Origin: an uncultured Planctomycetaceae bacterium
GTDB lineage: Bacteria; Planctomycetota; Planctomycetia; Pirellulales; Pirellulaceae
Reading direction: 5' to 3'
Length of the DNA stretch: 31,511 nucleotides
Assembly (NCBI GenBank): GCA_903927685.1
Contig: CAIYOB010000042.1
Span: 1 to 31,511 of the forward strand
In this document: positions 23,795 to 31,511 of the stretch, in pieces
Layout of the letters: each line of letters starts with the position of its first letter
Numbering within the stretch: position 1 is the first letter of the stretch
Made by a program: the position numbers and the translations under genes
The notes under the pieces: generated by a model
Databases searched by the model: none
What the model was told of the DNA's origin: nothing
The model's input: the letters and a program-made list of their open reading frames with translations, nothing else

Positions 23795-23895
23795 ACGAGG
23801 GACGCCCAAATCATGCGGACTCAGGCTGCGAAGGGTACGCCAAGGACCGGCAAAGAAATGACGCTCCCATTCCGACCAGGAAGAGATAGGAGTGC

Positions 23896-23934
23896 ACGAG
23901 TACGTGTACGAGGAGCGTGCCGTACTCGTACACG
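23896..23934. repeat. Overlapping alternative palindromes
   Basis: ACGAGTACG (23896-23904) pairs with CGTACTCGT (23921-23929), and CGTGTACGAG (23903-23912) pairs with CTCGTACACG (23925-23934). The two stems share bases, so only one can form at a time. It lies just downstream of the stop of the minus-strand Calx-like gene. Confidence 0.7.
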
Positions 23935-23958
23935 CGAATCTCACGCACCCGGAGCAAC

Positions 23959-26163
23959 CTACGGCGATCGAAGATGCGTCAATGACTCCGTCGCCGACGC
24001 CAACGCATCCTCCCAGCCCTCGTCCCAGTCCCCCAGCGAGGCATCGACCGCCTCGGACCACGGGGCTTCGTCGGCGTCGGACGTCCGACCAGGCCGCGTC
24101 GAAACCAAGCCTTCCCGGACCGCGGCGTCAGCGACGGGAACCGGCACCAGGACCGCACGCGGGGGCGAGGTCGGCTCGACAAGTCGGACCGTCACGTCCG
24201 TCGCGGCCGCCTTGGCTGCTGGCGAAAGCCACATCGGATCCGGCGCAACAAGGACGCGGGTGGCAGGGATCGGATACGTTGCCCCGGACGCATCCCCAGA
24301 CGGATCGGCCGGCGCATCCAGCGGCGTGGCCTGCAAGCGGGTGGCCGCGGGCGATTGGCTTTCACCCTCGCCGGCGCTGCTCGCACTGACGCCGACCCCG
24401 CTCTGATTGTTGATAAAGTTGATCACCAACAGGATGTCGAACGCCGTGCACAGGCCGTCGTTGTTGACGTCGTAGTAAGGCGGCGGCGAGGCGGGCGGCG
24501 ATGGCAGCGCGGGGCGGCCCGCATTGCCGTTCACATGATTGATCAGGATCAGCACATCCGCGGCGTCGACCACGCCGTTGCCGGTCACATCGTAGGGATT
24601 CTCCGAGTTCTGCCAGCCCTGGTCGTCGTCCGTGGTCGTGACGGAGACGGTCTGGGCGAGCACGCCGACGAAGTACTCGTCGGATTGCGAATCGTCGACG
24701 GCGACGATGACCTGCGATGCCTGGTCGCCGTCTCGGCGGGTGTCGTCGGCGCCGGTGATCGTTACGGTCTGCGGCGAATTCCAGCCCGCGGGCGTAAAAA
24801 CCAGCGTGGCGGGGCCCGCCGTGGCTTCGCCCAAGTCGCTGCCGCTCACCGTCAGCGTTACGTCGTTCTCCGGCTGAGCCGTCAGTACGACCGTAAAGCT
24901 GTCGGTCGTGCCGGTCTCGGATACGAGTGCCAGCGATTTGCTGAGCGTAAAGCCCGCGTTGTCGTCGTCGGTCGTGGTGACGCTGACCGCTTGCGGTGCG
25001 ACGCCGGCAAACCGGCTGTCCGAAATGTCCGGAGCCACGCTGACGGTCACCCAACTGGTCTGATCACCGTCGAGCAGAGGGTCGTCCACGCCCGTGACGG
25101 TCACGGTCTGAGGGACGTCCCAATCCTCCGGCGGGATCGTCAGCACGGCGGGACTGGCCGTCGCTTCCCCGGCATCGGAGCGAATCGCCGTCAGCGTGAC
25201 ACTGACCTCCGGCTTGGCCGTCAGGACGACCGTGAACGTGTCTGACGTGCCGCTTTCGGAGACCGTCAAGGCCGAGTGGCTGAGGGCAAAGCCGGCCACG
25301 TCGTTGTCCACCGTCGCCACGTGAACCGCCCGGAACATCCCGCGGAACGGAGCGTCCGAGAGTTCGTCGACGGTGCTCACCATGACCTGGGTGGAGACAT
25401 TGCCATCGAGCAGTGAATCGTCCACGCCCGTGACCGTCACCGTCTGGGGAACATCCCAGTCGACAGGCGAAAAAGTCAAGACCATCGGGCTGACCGCTGC
25501 TTCGCCCGGATCCAAGCTGATCACGGTCAGCACGACGTTGTCCACCGGTTGCGACGTCAGGCGGACGGCAAACGTATCCGTCGTCTCGTTCTCGGAGACG
25601 TTGGCGGTGGTCTTGCTGAGCCAGATCCCCGCCTGGTCGTCGTCCTCGGTGGACACCATGACATGCCGCGAATCCAAGGCGGCGAAACGCTGATCGGAAG
25701 ACTCGCCGTCGACGCCAACCGCTACGTCGGTGTACTGAGCGCCGTCGTCCACGCGGTCATCCACGGCAACAACCGTGACCGACTGCGGCGTATTCCAATC
25801 GGCCGGTGTAAAGGTCAACACAGCCGGGCTGACGGCAAGTTCGCCCGGCCTGGCACTGATCACGGTCAGGACAACGTCCAGATCCGGCTCGGCCGTCAAC
25901 ACGACGCTGAATGAGTCCGGGGTGCCGTTCTCGCCCGTAAACGCCATGCTCCTGCTGACCGTGAATCCTGCCGCCGGCGCGCCGTTGTTCGGTATGACGG
26001 CCGCCCCGCCGAACACATCTCCTGGCAGCACGGCGTCTGGGCCAGTCAAGAGCTGGCGGCTCTCTAAGGGCTCGATCCCCAGCAGCAGGACGCGGCAAAA
26101 CTTGCCCCGTCTGCGGCCGTGTCGAGCTGGCAAAACACCGAGATTGCGCCACCAGGCAGCCAT
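23959..26163 (-). CDS. Secreted Calx-beta-like repeat protein with C-terminal dockerin pair
   Basis: A 734-residue protein. ATG 26163 has AAGGG about 8 nt upstream. The N-terminus carries a basic stretch then 'LGIEPLESRQLLTG', the planctomycete sorting motif found on large surface proteins. Four modules of about 110 residues follow, each with 'LSKS...VSE.GT.DSFTVVLTAQP', 'FTP..WN.PQTVTV.G.DD' and ending near 'VTTTDDD'; these resemble Calx-beta Ca-binding sandwiches. A dockerin pair then appears: 'DVTGNGVVDAADVLILINHVN' and 'DVNNDGLCTAFDILLVINFIN'. The tail of about 140 residues starts SAGEGE and is Pro/Ala-rich. It is probably a cell-surface or matrix protein. The tail and dockerin layout match those of the protein at window start. 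Confidence 0.87.
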   Translation of the reverse strand: MAAWWRNLGVLPARHGRRRGKFCRVLLLGIEPLESRQLLTGPDAVLPGDVFGGAAVIPNNGAPAAGFTVSRSMAFTGENGTPDSFSVVLTAEPDLDVVLTVISARPGELAVSPAVLTFTPADWNTPQSVTVVAVDDRVDDGAQYTDVAVGVDGESSDQRFAALDSRHVMVSTEDDDQAGIWLSKTTANVSENETTDTFAVRLTSQPVDNVVLTVISLDPGEAAVSPMVLTFSPVDWDVPQTVTVTGVDDSLLDGNVSTQVMVSTVDELSDAPFRGMFRAVHVATVDNDVAGFALSHSALTVSESGTSDTFTVVLTAKPEVSVTLTAIRSDAGEATASPAVLTIPPEDWDVPQTVTVTGVDDPLLDGDQTSWVTVSVAPDISDSRFAGVAPQAVSVTTTDDDNAGFTLSKSLALVSETGTTDSFTVVLTAQPENDVTLTVSGSDLGEATAGPATLVFTPAGWNSPQTVTITGADDTRRDGDQASQVIVAVDDSQSDEYFVGVLAQTVSVTTTDDDQGWQNSENPYDVTGNGVVDAADVLILINHVNGNAGRPALPSPPASPPPYYDVNNDGLCTAFDILLVINFINNQSGVGVSASSAGEGESQSPAATRLQATPLDAPADPSGDASGATYPIPATRVLVAPDPMWLSPAAKAAATDVTVRLVEPTSPPRAVLVPVPVADAAVREGLVSTRPGRTSDADEAPWSEAVDASLGDWDEGWEDALASATESLTHLRSP

Positions 26164-26416
26164 AGCGATCCCTTCATTCACTCCACGGCCCGCCAAATCG
26201 TATCTCCATGTCCCTAAAGGCAAAATGCACCGTGTCGTCGATTCATTCGACGAACTCGACGTCCGCTAAGTTCTCGGAAAAATCGAAAAAAACGGACAAC
26301 TTGACAACTGCCGCCCTGGGTATCGTGTCGGGGCCGACGAGACATCAACTCTAATTCTATGCAGATCCGATGTAAACAGAAACCCTTTCACGATCAAGCC
26401 CGTCGGAGGATCCGCG

Positions 26417-27076
26417 ATGGCCACCCAGCGTCCTGCTGCCACGGAATACACTCAGTACCACAAAGATGGCACGCTATGGGCCAAGGGGCAGACGATCGAC
26501 GGGGTGGCCACGGGATACTGGGAGTGGTACCGGAAAGACGGCACCAAGCTGCGTTCAGGCCACTTCGAGGCCGGACAACAAGTGGGGCAGTGGACGACCT
26601 ACGACGCCAGTGGTCGCGTCTACAAAGTGACGACCATAAAGCCCAAACCGAGTGCCAAAGACAAGCCCCGGCCAAAAAAACAACCGAGTCCCCGACGAAA
26701 AGTCGACGCCACGCCCGAGCCGCGCGCGCCGGGCAACGGGATCGACGAATACCTGGCTGCACTGCCGGAGGACAAACGCGTCGCCCTCGAGCGACTGCGG
26801 GCGCTGATCCGGAAGGCGGTTCCAATGGCCGAGGAATGCCTCAGCTACCGGCTCCCGACGTTCCGCCTGGACGGGCGCTCCCTGGTCGCGTTCGGAGCGA
26901 CCGCGAAACACTGCGGGTTTTATCCGCTCAGCGGCACCGCGGTGGAAGCGCACCGCGAGTTCCTTCAAGCCTACGACACGAGCAAAGGCTGTATCCGCTT
27001 CCAGCCGGGCAAGCCCCTGCCGGCCACCCTGGTGCGCAAGCTGATCAAATACCGGATCGCGGAGAATGCGGGGTGA
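26417..27076 (+). CDS. MORN_2 (YwqK-like) repeat fused to DUF1801 domain
   Basis: A 219-residue cytosolic protein from ATG 26417 with GGAGGA 6 nt upstream. Residues 10-72 carry three MORN-type repeats ('HKDGTLWAKGQTIDG', 'YRKDGTKLRSGHFEAG' and 'YDASGRVYK'). A basic Pro/Lys linker spans 75-107. Residues 108-217 match DUF1801 (YdhG-type): 'IDEYLAALPEDKRVALERLR', 'EECLSYRLPTFRLDGR', 'FGATAKHCGFYPL' and the C-terminal 'KGCIRFQPGKPLPATLVRKLI'. DUF1801 proteins have a small two-layer fold with no agreed function. The combination in one chain is uncommon as far as I know. It lies 65 nt before mprF on the same strand. Confidence 0.85.
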   Translation: MATQRPAATEYTQYHKDGTLWAKGQTIDGVATGYWEWYRKDGTKLRSGHFEAGQQVGQWTTYDASGRVYKVTTIKPKPSAKDKPRPKKQPSPRRKVDATPEPRAPGNGIDEYLAALPEDKRVALERLRALIRKAVPMAEECLSYRLPTFRLDGRSLVAFGATAKHCGFYPLSGTAVEAHREFLQAYDTSKGCIRFQPGKPLPATLVRKLIKYRIAENAG

Positions 27077-27141
27077 CCTGCCGCTGGCGGGCCAAGGATG
27101 CTATAGTTCGGAGCGTAAGTTTTGAAAGGTACGACAGATCG

Positions 27142-29688
27142 ATGAAGTCCCTGCTGCGGCTGCTGCGGCCGCTGATCATCCTGGCAGTCTTTCTGGGCGC
27201 CGTCTGGCTCCTGTACCGGGAATTGCGCGGCTGTAGTCTGCGGGAGATCCGCCAGTCGCTGGCGCAGATTCCCGTCGAACATCTCTGGATGTCGCTGCTG
27301 CTGACCGCGGGCAACTTCCTGCTGCTGATCGGCTATGACTATCTGGCGGTGCGTTCTCTGGGCCGATCCCTGTCGCTGCCCCGGCTGACGCTGGTTTCCT
27401 TTACCGGATTTGTGATCAGCTACAACATCGGCGCCTTGCTGGGCGGCACGTCGGTCCGCTATCGCTTATACTCGGCCTGGGGCTTTTCGGCCCTGGAAAT
27501 CGTCCGCCTGGTCTTCATGCTGGCCGTGACCTTCTGGTTGGGGTTGTGCGCGCTGGCCGGAGTGGTGTTTCTCGTCCAGCCGTTTCCGATTCCCGCCCAT
27601 CTCCACATGCCCTTTCACACCGTCCAGCCGGTGGGCTGGATCCTGCTGGGAATCACGGCGGTGTATCTGGTGGCCGTCACGCTGCGGACCAAGCCAATTC
27701 GTTTTCGGGGCATGGAGATTCAGCTGCCCGGCCTGGGCATGACGCTGGCCCAGATCGCGGTCTCGGCAGCCGATCTAATCATCGCCGCGGGCTGCCTGTA
27801 CGCCTTGCTGCCGGTGAACGAGCCGCTGGGGTTCTGGCAATTCCTGGGGGTCTTTCTGTTCGGCTGGGTGGCGGTTGTCTTCAGCCATGTCCCGGGCGGT
27901 GTCGGGGTCTTCGAAGCGGTGATCCTGACGTTGGCTGCCCCGGAAGACGGCAAGGAGGCGGTCGCCGCGTCGCTGCTGGCCTTCCGGGCGATCTACTACC
28001 TGCTGCCGCTGTTTGCGGCGGCGCTGGTGTTCGGCGCTTATGAGATTGCCCTGCGGAAGACGGCCATGCGCCGCATGTGGGGCGGCCTGGCCCGCTGGCT
28101 GGGCACCGTCGCGCCGACGCTGCTGTCGATCGGGACACTGTTGGCCGGCGCGGTCATCTTGCTCTCGTTGGCCGTCCCGATCCTGCCGCGGCGACTGCAT
28201 GCTCTGGAACAGACCGTCCCGTTGCTGGTCACGGAACTGTCGCACCTAGCGTCCGGTCTGTTAGGAGCGCTGCTGCTGATCCTCAGTTCCGGGGTGTACC
28301 GGCGCCTGAATTCAGCCTATGGAATGGCCGTTGCCGCGCTGACGGCGGCCCTGATCCTGACGGCTCCCAAGGGCCTGGTCTTTGAGGAGGCCATTCTGTT
28401 GGGAGTCATCCTGGCCGCGCTGGTCGGCTGCCGCGACGAATTCTATCGTCAGGGAACGCTGGTCCACGAACCCGTCGCGCCGGGCTGGATCAGCGCGGTC
28501 GCGTTTGCTGTCGGCGGAGCGATTCTGCTGGGCGCGTTCGCACACAAGCATGTCGAATACACGCCGGATGCATGGTGGAGCTTCTCCCCGCGCGGGGACG
28601 CACCGCGGTTCCTGCGGGCCATGGCCGGAGCAGTCGCCGTGCTGTTCGTATTTGCCGTGCGCAAATGGATCGGCCCTGCCGAACCCCGGCCCGCGGCGCC
28701 CGATGACGGCGAACTGGCGGCCGCCGAGCGGATCGTCGCCCGCGAGCCGCGGCCCTGGGCGAACCTGGCGTTCCTGGGCGACAAACTGTTCCTGTTCGAC
28801 GAGGGCCGCACGGCCTTGATGATGTACGCCATCCAAGGCAAATCCTGGGTGGCGATGGGCGACCCGATCGGGCCGGCCGAGTGCGCGGGCGAATTGGTCT
28901 GGCAGTTCCGAGCGATGTGCGAGCGATTCCACGGCCAGCCGGTGGTCTACCAGGCCACACCCGAGTACTCGCCGATCTATCTCGACCAAGGGCTGACCCT
29001 GCTCAAGATCGGCGAGGAAGCGCACGTCAAGCTGACAGACTTCAGCCTGCAGACCGGGACCCGGCCGAGCCTGTTGCCGCGATACCTGCATTGTCAGAGC
29101 GAAGCCTGCGAAGTCTCACTCTTGCTGCCGGCCGAAGTGGATGCGATGTGGCCCCAGCTGCAGACCGTGTCCGACGCCTGGCTGATGGGGAATTCGGCCA
29201 CGGAGAAAGGCTTTGCTGTCGGGGCGTGCGACGAATCCTACGTGGAACGTTCCACGTGCGTCATCGTGCGTCACCAGGGCCGTCTGGTCGGATTTGCCAG
29301 TCTCTGGCCCGGCGCCGGCCGGGAAGAATGCGCCGTGGACCTGATCCGCCATCTGCCGGATGCGCCCGAGGGCATCCTGGAGTACTTGATCATCGAGTCG
29401 ATTCTGTGGGCCAAGAACGCTGGCTACCAGTGGCTCAGCCTGGGACAAGCGCCGGCGGCGGACCTCGAAGACCGGCCGCTGGCACCGCTGTGGACCCGGG
29501 CCATGGGCATGGTCTTTCCACACGGCGAACACTTCCCCAACTGTGCCGAACTGCGGGCCTTTAAGCAGCGGTTCGACCCGGTCTGGCTGCCCCGCTACCT
29601 CGCCTCGCCGGGCGGCCTGTCGCTGCCCCGCGTCCTGTCCGACGTGACCGCGCTGATCGCCGGACGGCGTCTGCCCCACGCCGAGTGA
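27142..29688 (+). CDS. mprF: MprF-type phosphatidylglycerol lysyltransferase/flippase
   Basis: An 848-residue protein of normal MprF length. The N-terminal half (about 1-520) has 12-14 membrane helices of the LPG-flippase type (UPF0104), including 'NIGALLGGTSVRYRLY' and 'SHVPGGVGVFEAVIL'. The C-terminal cytosolic DUF2156/GNAT-like domain (about 538-835) has 'WANLAFLGDKLFLF', 'SWVAMGDPIGP', 'VSDAWL', 'EKGFAVG', 'LWPGAGREECAVDLIRHLPDAPEG' and 'PLAPLWTR', matching aminoacyl-phosphatidylglycerol synthases. MprF adds an amino acid from aminoacyl-tRNA to phosphatidylglycerol, lowering surface negative charge. The Arg/Lys-rich stretch usually found near residue 645 is reduced to 'RPSLLPRYLHC', so activity or substrate may differ. 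The start at 27142 gives the standard first helix; the open frame extending to 26359 overlaps the upstream gene in another frame. Confidence 0.88.
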   Translation: MKSLLRLLRPLIILAVFLGAVWLLYRELRGCSLREIRQSLAQIPVEHLWMSLLLTAGNFLLLIGYDYLAVRSLGRSLSLPRLTLVSFTGFVISYNIGALLGGTSVRYRLYSAWGFSALEIVRLVFMLAVTFWLGLCALAGVVFLVQPFPIPAHLHMPFHTVQPVGWILLGITAVYLVAVTLRTKPIRFRGMEIQLPGLGMTLAQIAVSAADLIIAAGCLYALLPVNEPLGFWQFLGVFLFGWVAVVFSHVPGGVGVFEAVILTLAAPEDGKEAVAASLLAFRAIYYLLPLFAAALVFGAYEIALRKTAMRRMWGGLARWLGTVAPTLLSIGTLLAGAVILLSLAVPILPRRLHALEQTVPLLVTELSHLASGLLGALLLILSSGVYRRLNSAYGMAVAALTAALILTAPKGLVFEEAILLGVILAALVGCRDEFYRQGTLVHEPVAPGWISAVAFAVGGAILLGAFAHKHVEYTPDAWWSFSPRGDAPRFLRAMAGAVAVLFVFAVRKWIGPAEPRPAAPDDGELAAAERIVAREPRPWANLAFLGDKLFLFDEGRTALMMYAIQGKSWVAMGDPIGPAECAGELVWQFRAMCERFHGQPVVYQATPEYSPIYLDQGLTLLKIGEEAHVKLTDFSLQTGTRPSLLPRYLHCQSEACEVSLLLPAEVDAMWPQLQTVSDAWLMGNSATEKGFAVGACDESYVERSTCVIVRHQGRLVGFASLWPGAGREECAVDLIRHLPDAPEGILEYLIIESILWAKNAGYQWLSLGQAPAADLEDRPLAPLWTRAMGMVFPHGEHFPNCAELRAFKQRFDPVWLPRYLASPGGLSLPRVLSDVTALIAGRRLPHAE

Positions 29689-30027
29689 GGCATTGGGTCA
29701 GGCCCCGCGGTTGGTCCGACGGTTGACGTGGCTGCCGGTTCCGTGTGTGGCACTGCTTACTCGTCCGCCGCAGGACGGTTGGAATCCGGCAAACAGGCGG
29801 AACCGGCGGGCGAGTCAGCAGTGCGGATGCGCCCAAAGGTTGACTTGGCTGCCGGTTCTGCGCGTGGCCGGCCTTGCGCCATCCGCACGGCTAACTCGCA
29901 CACCGGCAGCGTTCATCCCCGGGATCAGAGTTTTCGGCGGTGTGCGAGTGAGCCGTGCGACACCGGAGGGGATTCGCGTTGCACTGCGGTTTGTCTGCGC
30001 GTCTGTGGGAGCCCGCGGCCGATCGGG
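29689..30027. other. Convergent intergenic region with direct and inverted repeats
   Basis: No gene seen. A 20-bp phrase GGTTGAC(G/T)TGGCTGCCGGTT occurs at 29721-29740 and 29839-29858. An inverted repeat at 29750-29824 lies between them. The plus-strand frames here are Arg/Ser/Ala-rich and overlap the next gene antisense. Confidence 0.6.
29750..29824. repeat. 20-bp inverted repeat with 35-nt loop
   Basis: Arms 29750-29769 and 29805-29824 (GCACTGCTTACTCGTCCGCC and its partner) are complementary at 18 of 20 positions. It lies between the mprF stop and the convergent minus-strand gene and may stop transcription or be a mobile-type remnant. Confidence 0.75.
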
Positions 30028-30510
30028 CTACGCTCGCTTCTTGGGCTGCAATGCCTTGCGTTTCGGCGACTTGTCCGTCTTGTCCCGCTTGTTCGACTTC
30101 CGTTCGCGGTCAGCTTTCTTAGGCTTGGATTTCTCGCGCTCGCCATCGCCCACCGTGATCTGCACGGTGACCGTGACGTCGGACAACAGGTGCAGGCCGG
30201 AGAGGATGTTGACCTGGTTGCCGGACAGGAAATCGCGGTCGGCACGGTTGTCGGACAGCAGATGCGGTTGGTTGTCCTCGACCCGGCATTCGTTGTCGGT
30301 CAGAACGCCCATCCGCTCCGGCTGGATCAGGCCGGACAGGCTGGGGATCTGGACGCCGCCCAAGGCGCCCAGCAGACTGGTCAGCCCACCCTTGTTCGGC
30401 TCGCCGGTCACGTTCGGCGGGCCGCTCTCGGCGGCGCCAACCTTGCCGGTAAGCAAGACGACGCACACGCCAAGCAACACCAACATCAGATTTCGCTTTG
30501 CATTCATCAT
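30028..30510 (-). CDS. Small secreted protein with short LS-(D/G)-N repeats and a basic tail
   Basis: A 160-residue protein; ATG 30510 follows GGGGAG by about 6 nt. Residues 1-27 form a signal peptide (hydrophobic LMLVLLGVCVVLL, cut near GAA-ES). Residues 65-115 repeat a short pattern with 'VLTDNE', 'LLSDN', 'FLSGN', 'ILSG' and 'LLSDV', which may form a small beta-solenoid. The last 36 residues are strongly basic (KPKKADRERKSNKRDK...), with an isoelectric tendency to bind nucleic acid, polyanions or envelope. I do not recognise a family. It lies 75 nt downstream of the ribbon-helix-helix gene on the same strand and may be in one message with it and the SPFH gene. Confidence 0.78.
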   Translation of the reverse strand: MMNAKRNLMLVLLGVCVVLLTGKVGAAESGPPNVTGEPNKGGLTSLLGALGGVQIPSLSGLIQPERMGVLTDNECRVEDNQPHLLSDNRADRDFLSGNQVNILSGLHLLSDVTVTVQITVGDGEREKSKPKKADRERKSNKRDKTDKSPKRKALQPKKRA

Positions 30511-30585
30511 TCGTTACTCCCCGGCGATTCGTTCTGACTTCCCGAATCCAGTATAACAACCCTGGTCCAGTACCGGAACGGATCG

Positions 30586-30816
30586 CTAACGCTCGGCGGC
30601 GGATGCGTCGTCGTGGCTGGCCGCCGCCGACTCAGCCGCGGCCGTCTCAGACGCCGACGATGGCCGCCCGACCGCCCGCCCGCGGCGACGGACGGCGTCT
30701 TGCAGGACGTACTCGATCTGCCCGTTGACGCTGCGGAACTCCTGCTGGGCCCATGCTTCCAGGGCCTCGTACAGGTCCGGGCTGATCCGCAGCAGGAAGC
30801 TCTTGCGCGGTTTCAT
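30586..30816 (-). CDS. Arc-like ribbon-helix-helix DNA-binding protein
   Basis: A 76-residue protein. Residues 1-48 ('[44 protein letters not shown]') match the Arc/MetJ-type RHH fold: a short beta strand (FLLRIS) then two helices with a conserved '[10 protein letters not shown]' turn. Residues 49-76 are a disordered Ala/Ser/Glu tail. RHH proteins dimerise and bind operator DNA. It begins 9 nt after the SPFH stop, so it is almost surely in the same operon. Similar SPFH-RHH pairs are common in planctomycetes by my recollection. It could autoregulate the operon; no toxin partner is visible. Confidence 0.83.
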   Translation of the reverse strand: MKPRKSFLLRISPDLYEALEAWAQQEFRSVNGQIEYVLQDAVRRRGRAVGRPSSASETAAAESAAASHDDASAAER

Positions 30817-30825
30817 CGTCGGCTG

Positions 30826-31511
30826 TTAGGTGTAGAGGGACCCGGCATTGATCACCGGCTGGGCGTCATGCTCGCCGCACAGCACAACCAACAGGTTGCT
30901 GACCATCGTCGCTTTCCGCTCCTCGTCCAGTTCCAACACGTGGTTGTCCGCCAAGTCGCGCAGGGCCATCTGGACCATGCTGACCGCCCCGTGCACGATC
31001 TTCTGGCGAGCGTCGATGATCGCCTCGGCCTGCTGACGGCGGAGCATCAGTCCGGCCACTTCCGGTGCGTAGGCCAAGTGCGTCAACCGCGCCTCCTCGA
31101 CCAGCACGCCAGCCCTGGTCACCCGCTCGTGTAACTCGCGTTGCAGCGCCGCGGCGACTTCGTCCATGCCGCCCCGCAACGTCGTCTCATGCTCCTCGCC
31201 GTGATCGTAGACGTACAACGTCGCCAAGTGCCGAACCGCCGATTCGCTCTGCACGCGGACATACGCTTCATAGTCCTGCACGTCAAACACCGCTTGCGCC
31301 GTGTCCTGCACGCGCCACACCACGACGGCGGCAATCTCGACCGGGTTCCCTCGCTTGTCGTTGACCTTCAGCCGCTCGCCTTCCAGGTTCCGGGACCGCA
31401 ACGAGATCCGCAGCTTGGTGTTCAGCGGATTCGTCCAGTTCCAGCCCGCGGTTCGAACCGTGCCGCGATACGCGCCAAACAAGAGCAACACGCGGGCCTC
31501 GTTCGGCTGCA
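30826..31511 (-). CDS. SPFH (band 7) domain protein, 5' end beyond the window
   Basis: The minus-strand frame runs to the window edge; the visible part of 227 residues includes '[19 protein letters not shown]', '[21 protein letters not shown]', '[21 protein letters not shown]' and '[18 protein letters not shown]' at the end. These are typical of an SPFH-type membrane scaffold with a membrane anchor probably in the missing N-terminus. Unlike the slipin at 2684-3559, it has no long coiled coil but ends in an '[13 protein letters not shown]' helix and a short C-terminal domain. It is followed 9 nt later by an RHH gene. Its cargo or role is unknown; membrane microdomain organisation is the usual suggestion. 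Confidence 0.88.
   Translation of the reverse strand, partial: QPNEARVLLLFGAYRGTVRTAGWNWTNPLNTKLRISLRSRNLEGERLKVNDKRGNPVEIAAVVVWRVQDTAQAVFDVQDYEAYVRVQSESAVRHLATLYVYDHGEEHETTLRGGMDEVAAALQRELHERVTRAGVLVEEARLTHLAYAPEVAGLMLRRQQAEAIIDARQKIVHGAVSMVQMALRDLADNHVLELDEERKATMVSNLLVVLCGEHDAQPVINAGSLYT

Noticed and set aside
26359..27141. N-terminal extension of mprF by 261 codons
   Set aside because: It runs through the MORN/DUF1801 gene in another frame and has no MprF-like features.
29728..30537. 269-residue plus-strand open frame
   Set aside because: Overlaps the secreted basic-tail gene antisense and covers repeats; no domain visible.

Overview
The window looks like a chromosomal piece from a Planctomycetota bacterium, probably Pirellulales-like; the order is an inference. 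The clues are high GC, large secreted proteins ending in type I dockerin pairs, an N-terminal 'IEPLESRQLL' sorting motif, a Tat-exported Gfo/Idh/MocA protein, a DUF6067 glycosidase-like protein, a DUF4058 protein, Flp pilin, many weak or non-ATG starts, and palindromic repeats between genes.

Layout. Positions 2-1594 hold the 3' end of a secreted repeat/dockerin protein whose start lies before the window. Positions 1595-2683 are a decayed stretch with a remnant of a sigma-like gene. A minus-strand block follows: a soluble slipin (SPFH), a truncated KptA/Tpt1 RNA 2'-phosphotransferase, and a secreted transglutaminase-fold protein. A long inverted repeat separates it from a plus-strand cluster at 6861-13738: a DUF6067 glycosidase-like protein, a class C beta-lactamase-like serine hydrolase, a Tat-signal Gfo/Idh/MocA oxidoreductase and a small membrane protein. 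Positions 13739-14843 hold a palindromic repeat, a well-conserved class I cyclic-di-GMP riboswitch (GEMM-I), a 56-residue Flp pilin and an intrinsic terminator.

A minus-strand operon then runs from 19845 to 14848: a 51-bp-repeat secreted protein, NAD(P)H-hydrate dehydratase (nnrD), riboflavin kinase/FAD synthetase (ribF), a DHH phosphoesterase (nrnA) and an MFS transporter. ribF and nrnA overlap in ATGA. A plus-strand pair follows: a GH38-type alpha-mannosidase-like protein and a DUF4058 protein. A strong palindrome lies between these and a convergent Calx-beta-like/dockerin protein. Next come a MORN/DUF1801 fusion and mprF. The window ends in a minus-strand set: an SPFH protein cut by the window edge, a ribbon-helix-helix protein, and a small secreted protein with a basic tail.

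How the parts fit. Much of the content is secreted or envelope-related: polysaccharide breakdown, repeat/dockerin surface proteins, phosphatidylglycerol modification and membrane scaffolds. A smaller cofactor and nucleotide group (nnrD, ribF, nrnA) handles NAD(P)H repair, FMN/FAD synthesis and nanoRNA/pAp breakdown. The clearest regulatory circuit is the c-di-GMP riboswitch ahead of the pilin, which would tie pilus production to the surface-attachment messenger. Two decayed genes and at least four palindromic elements suggest past rearrangement between the intact operons.
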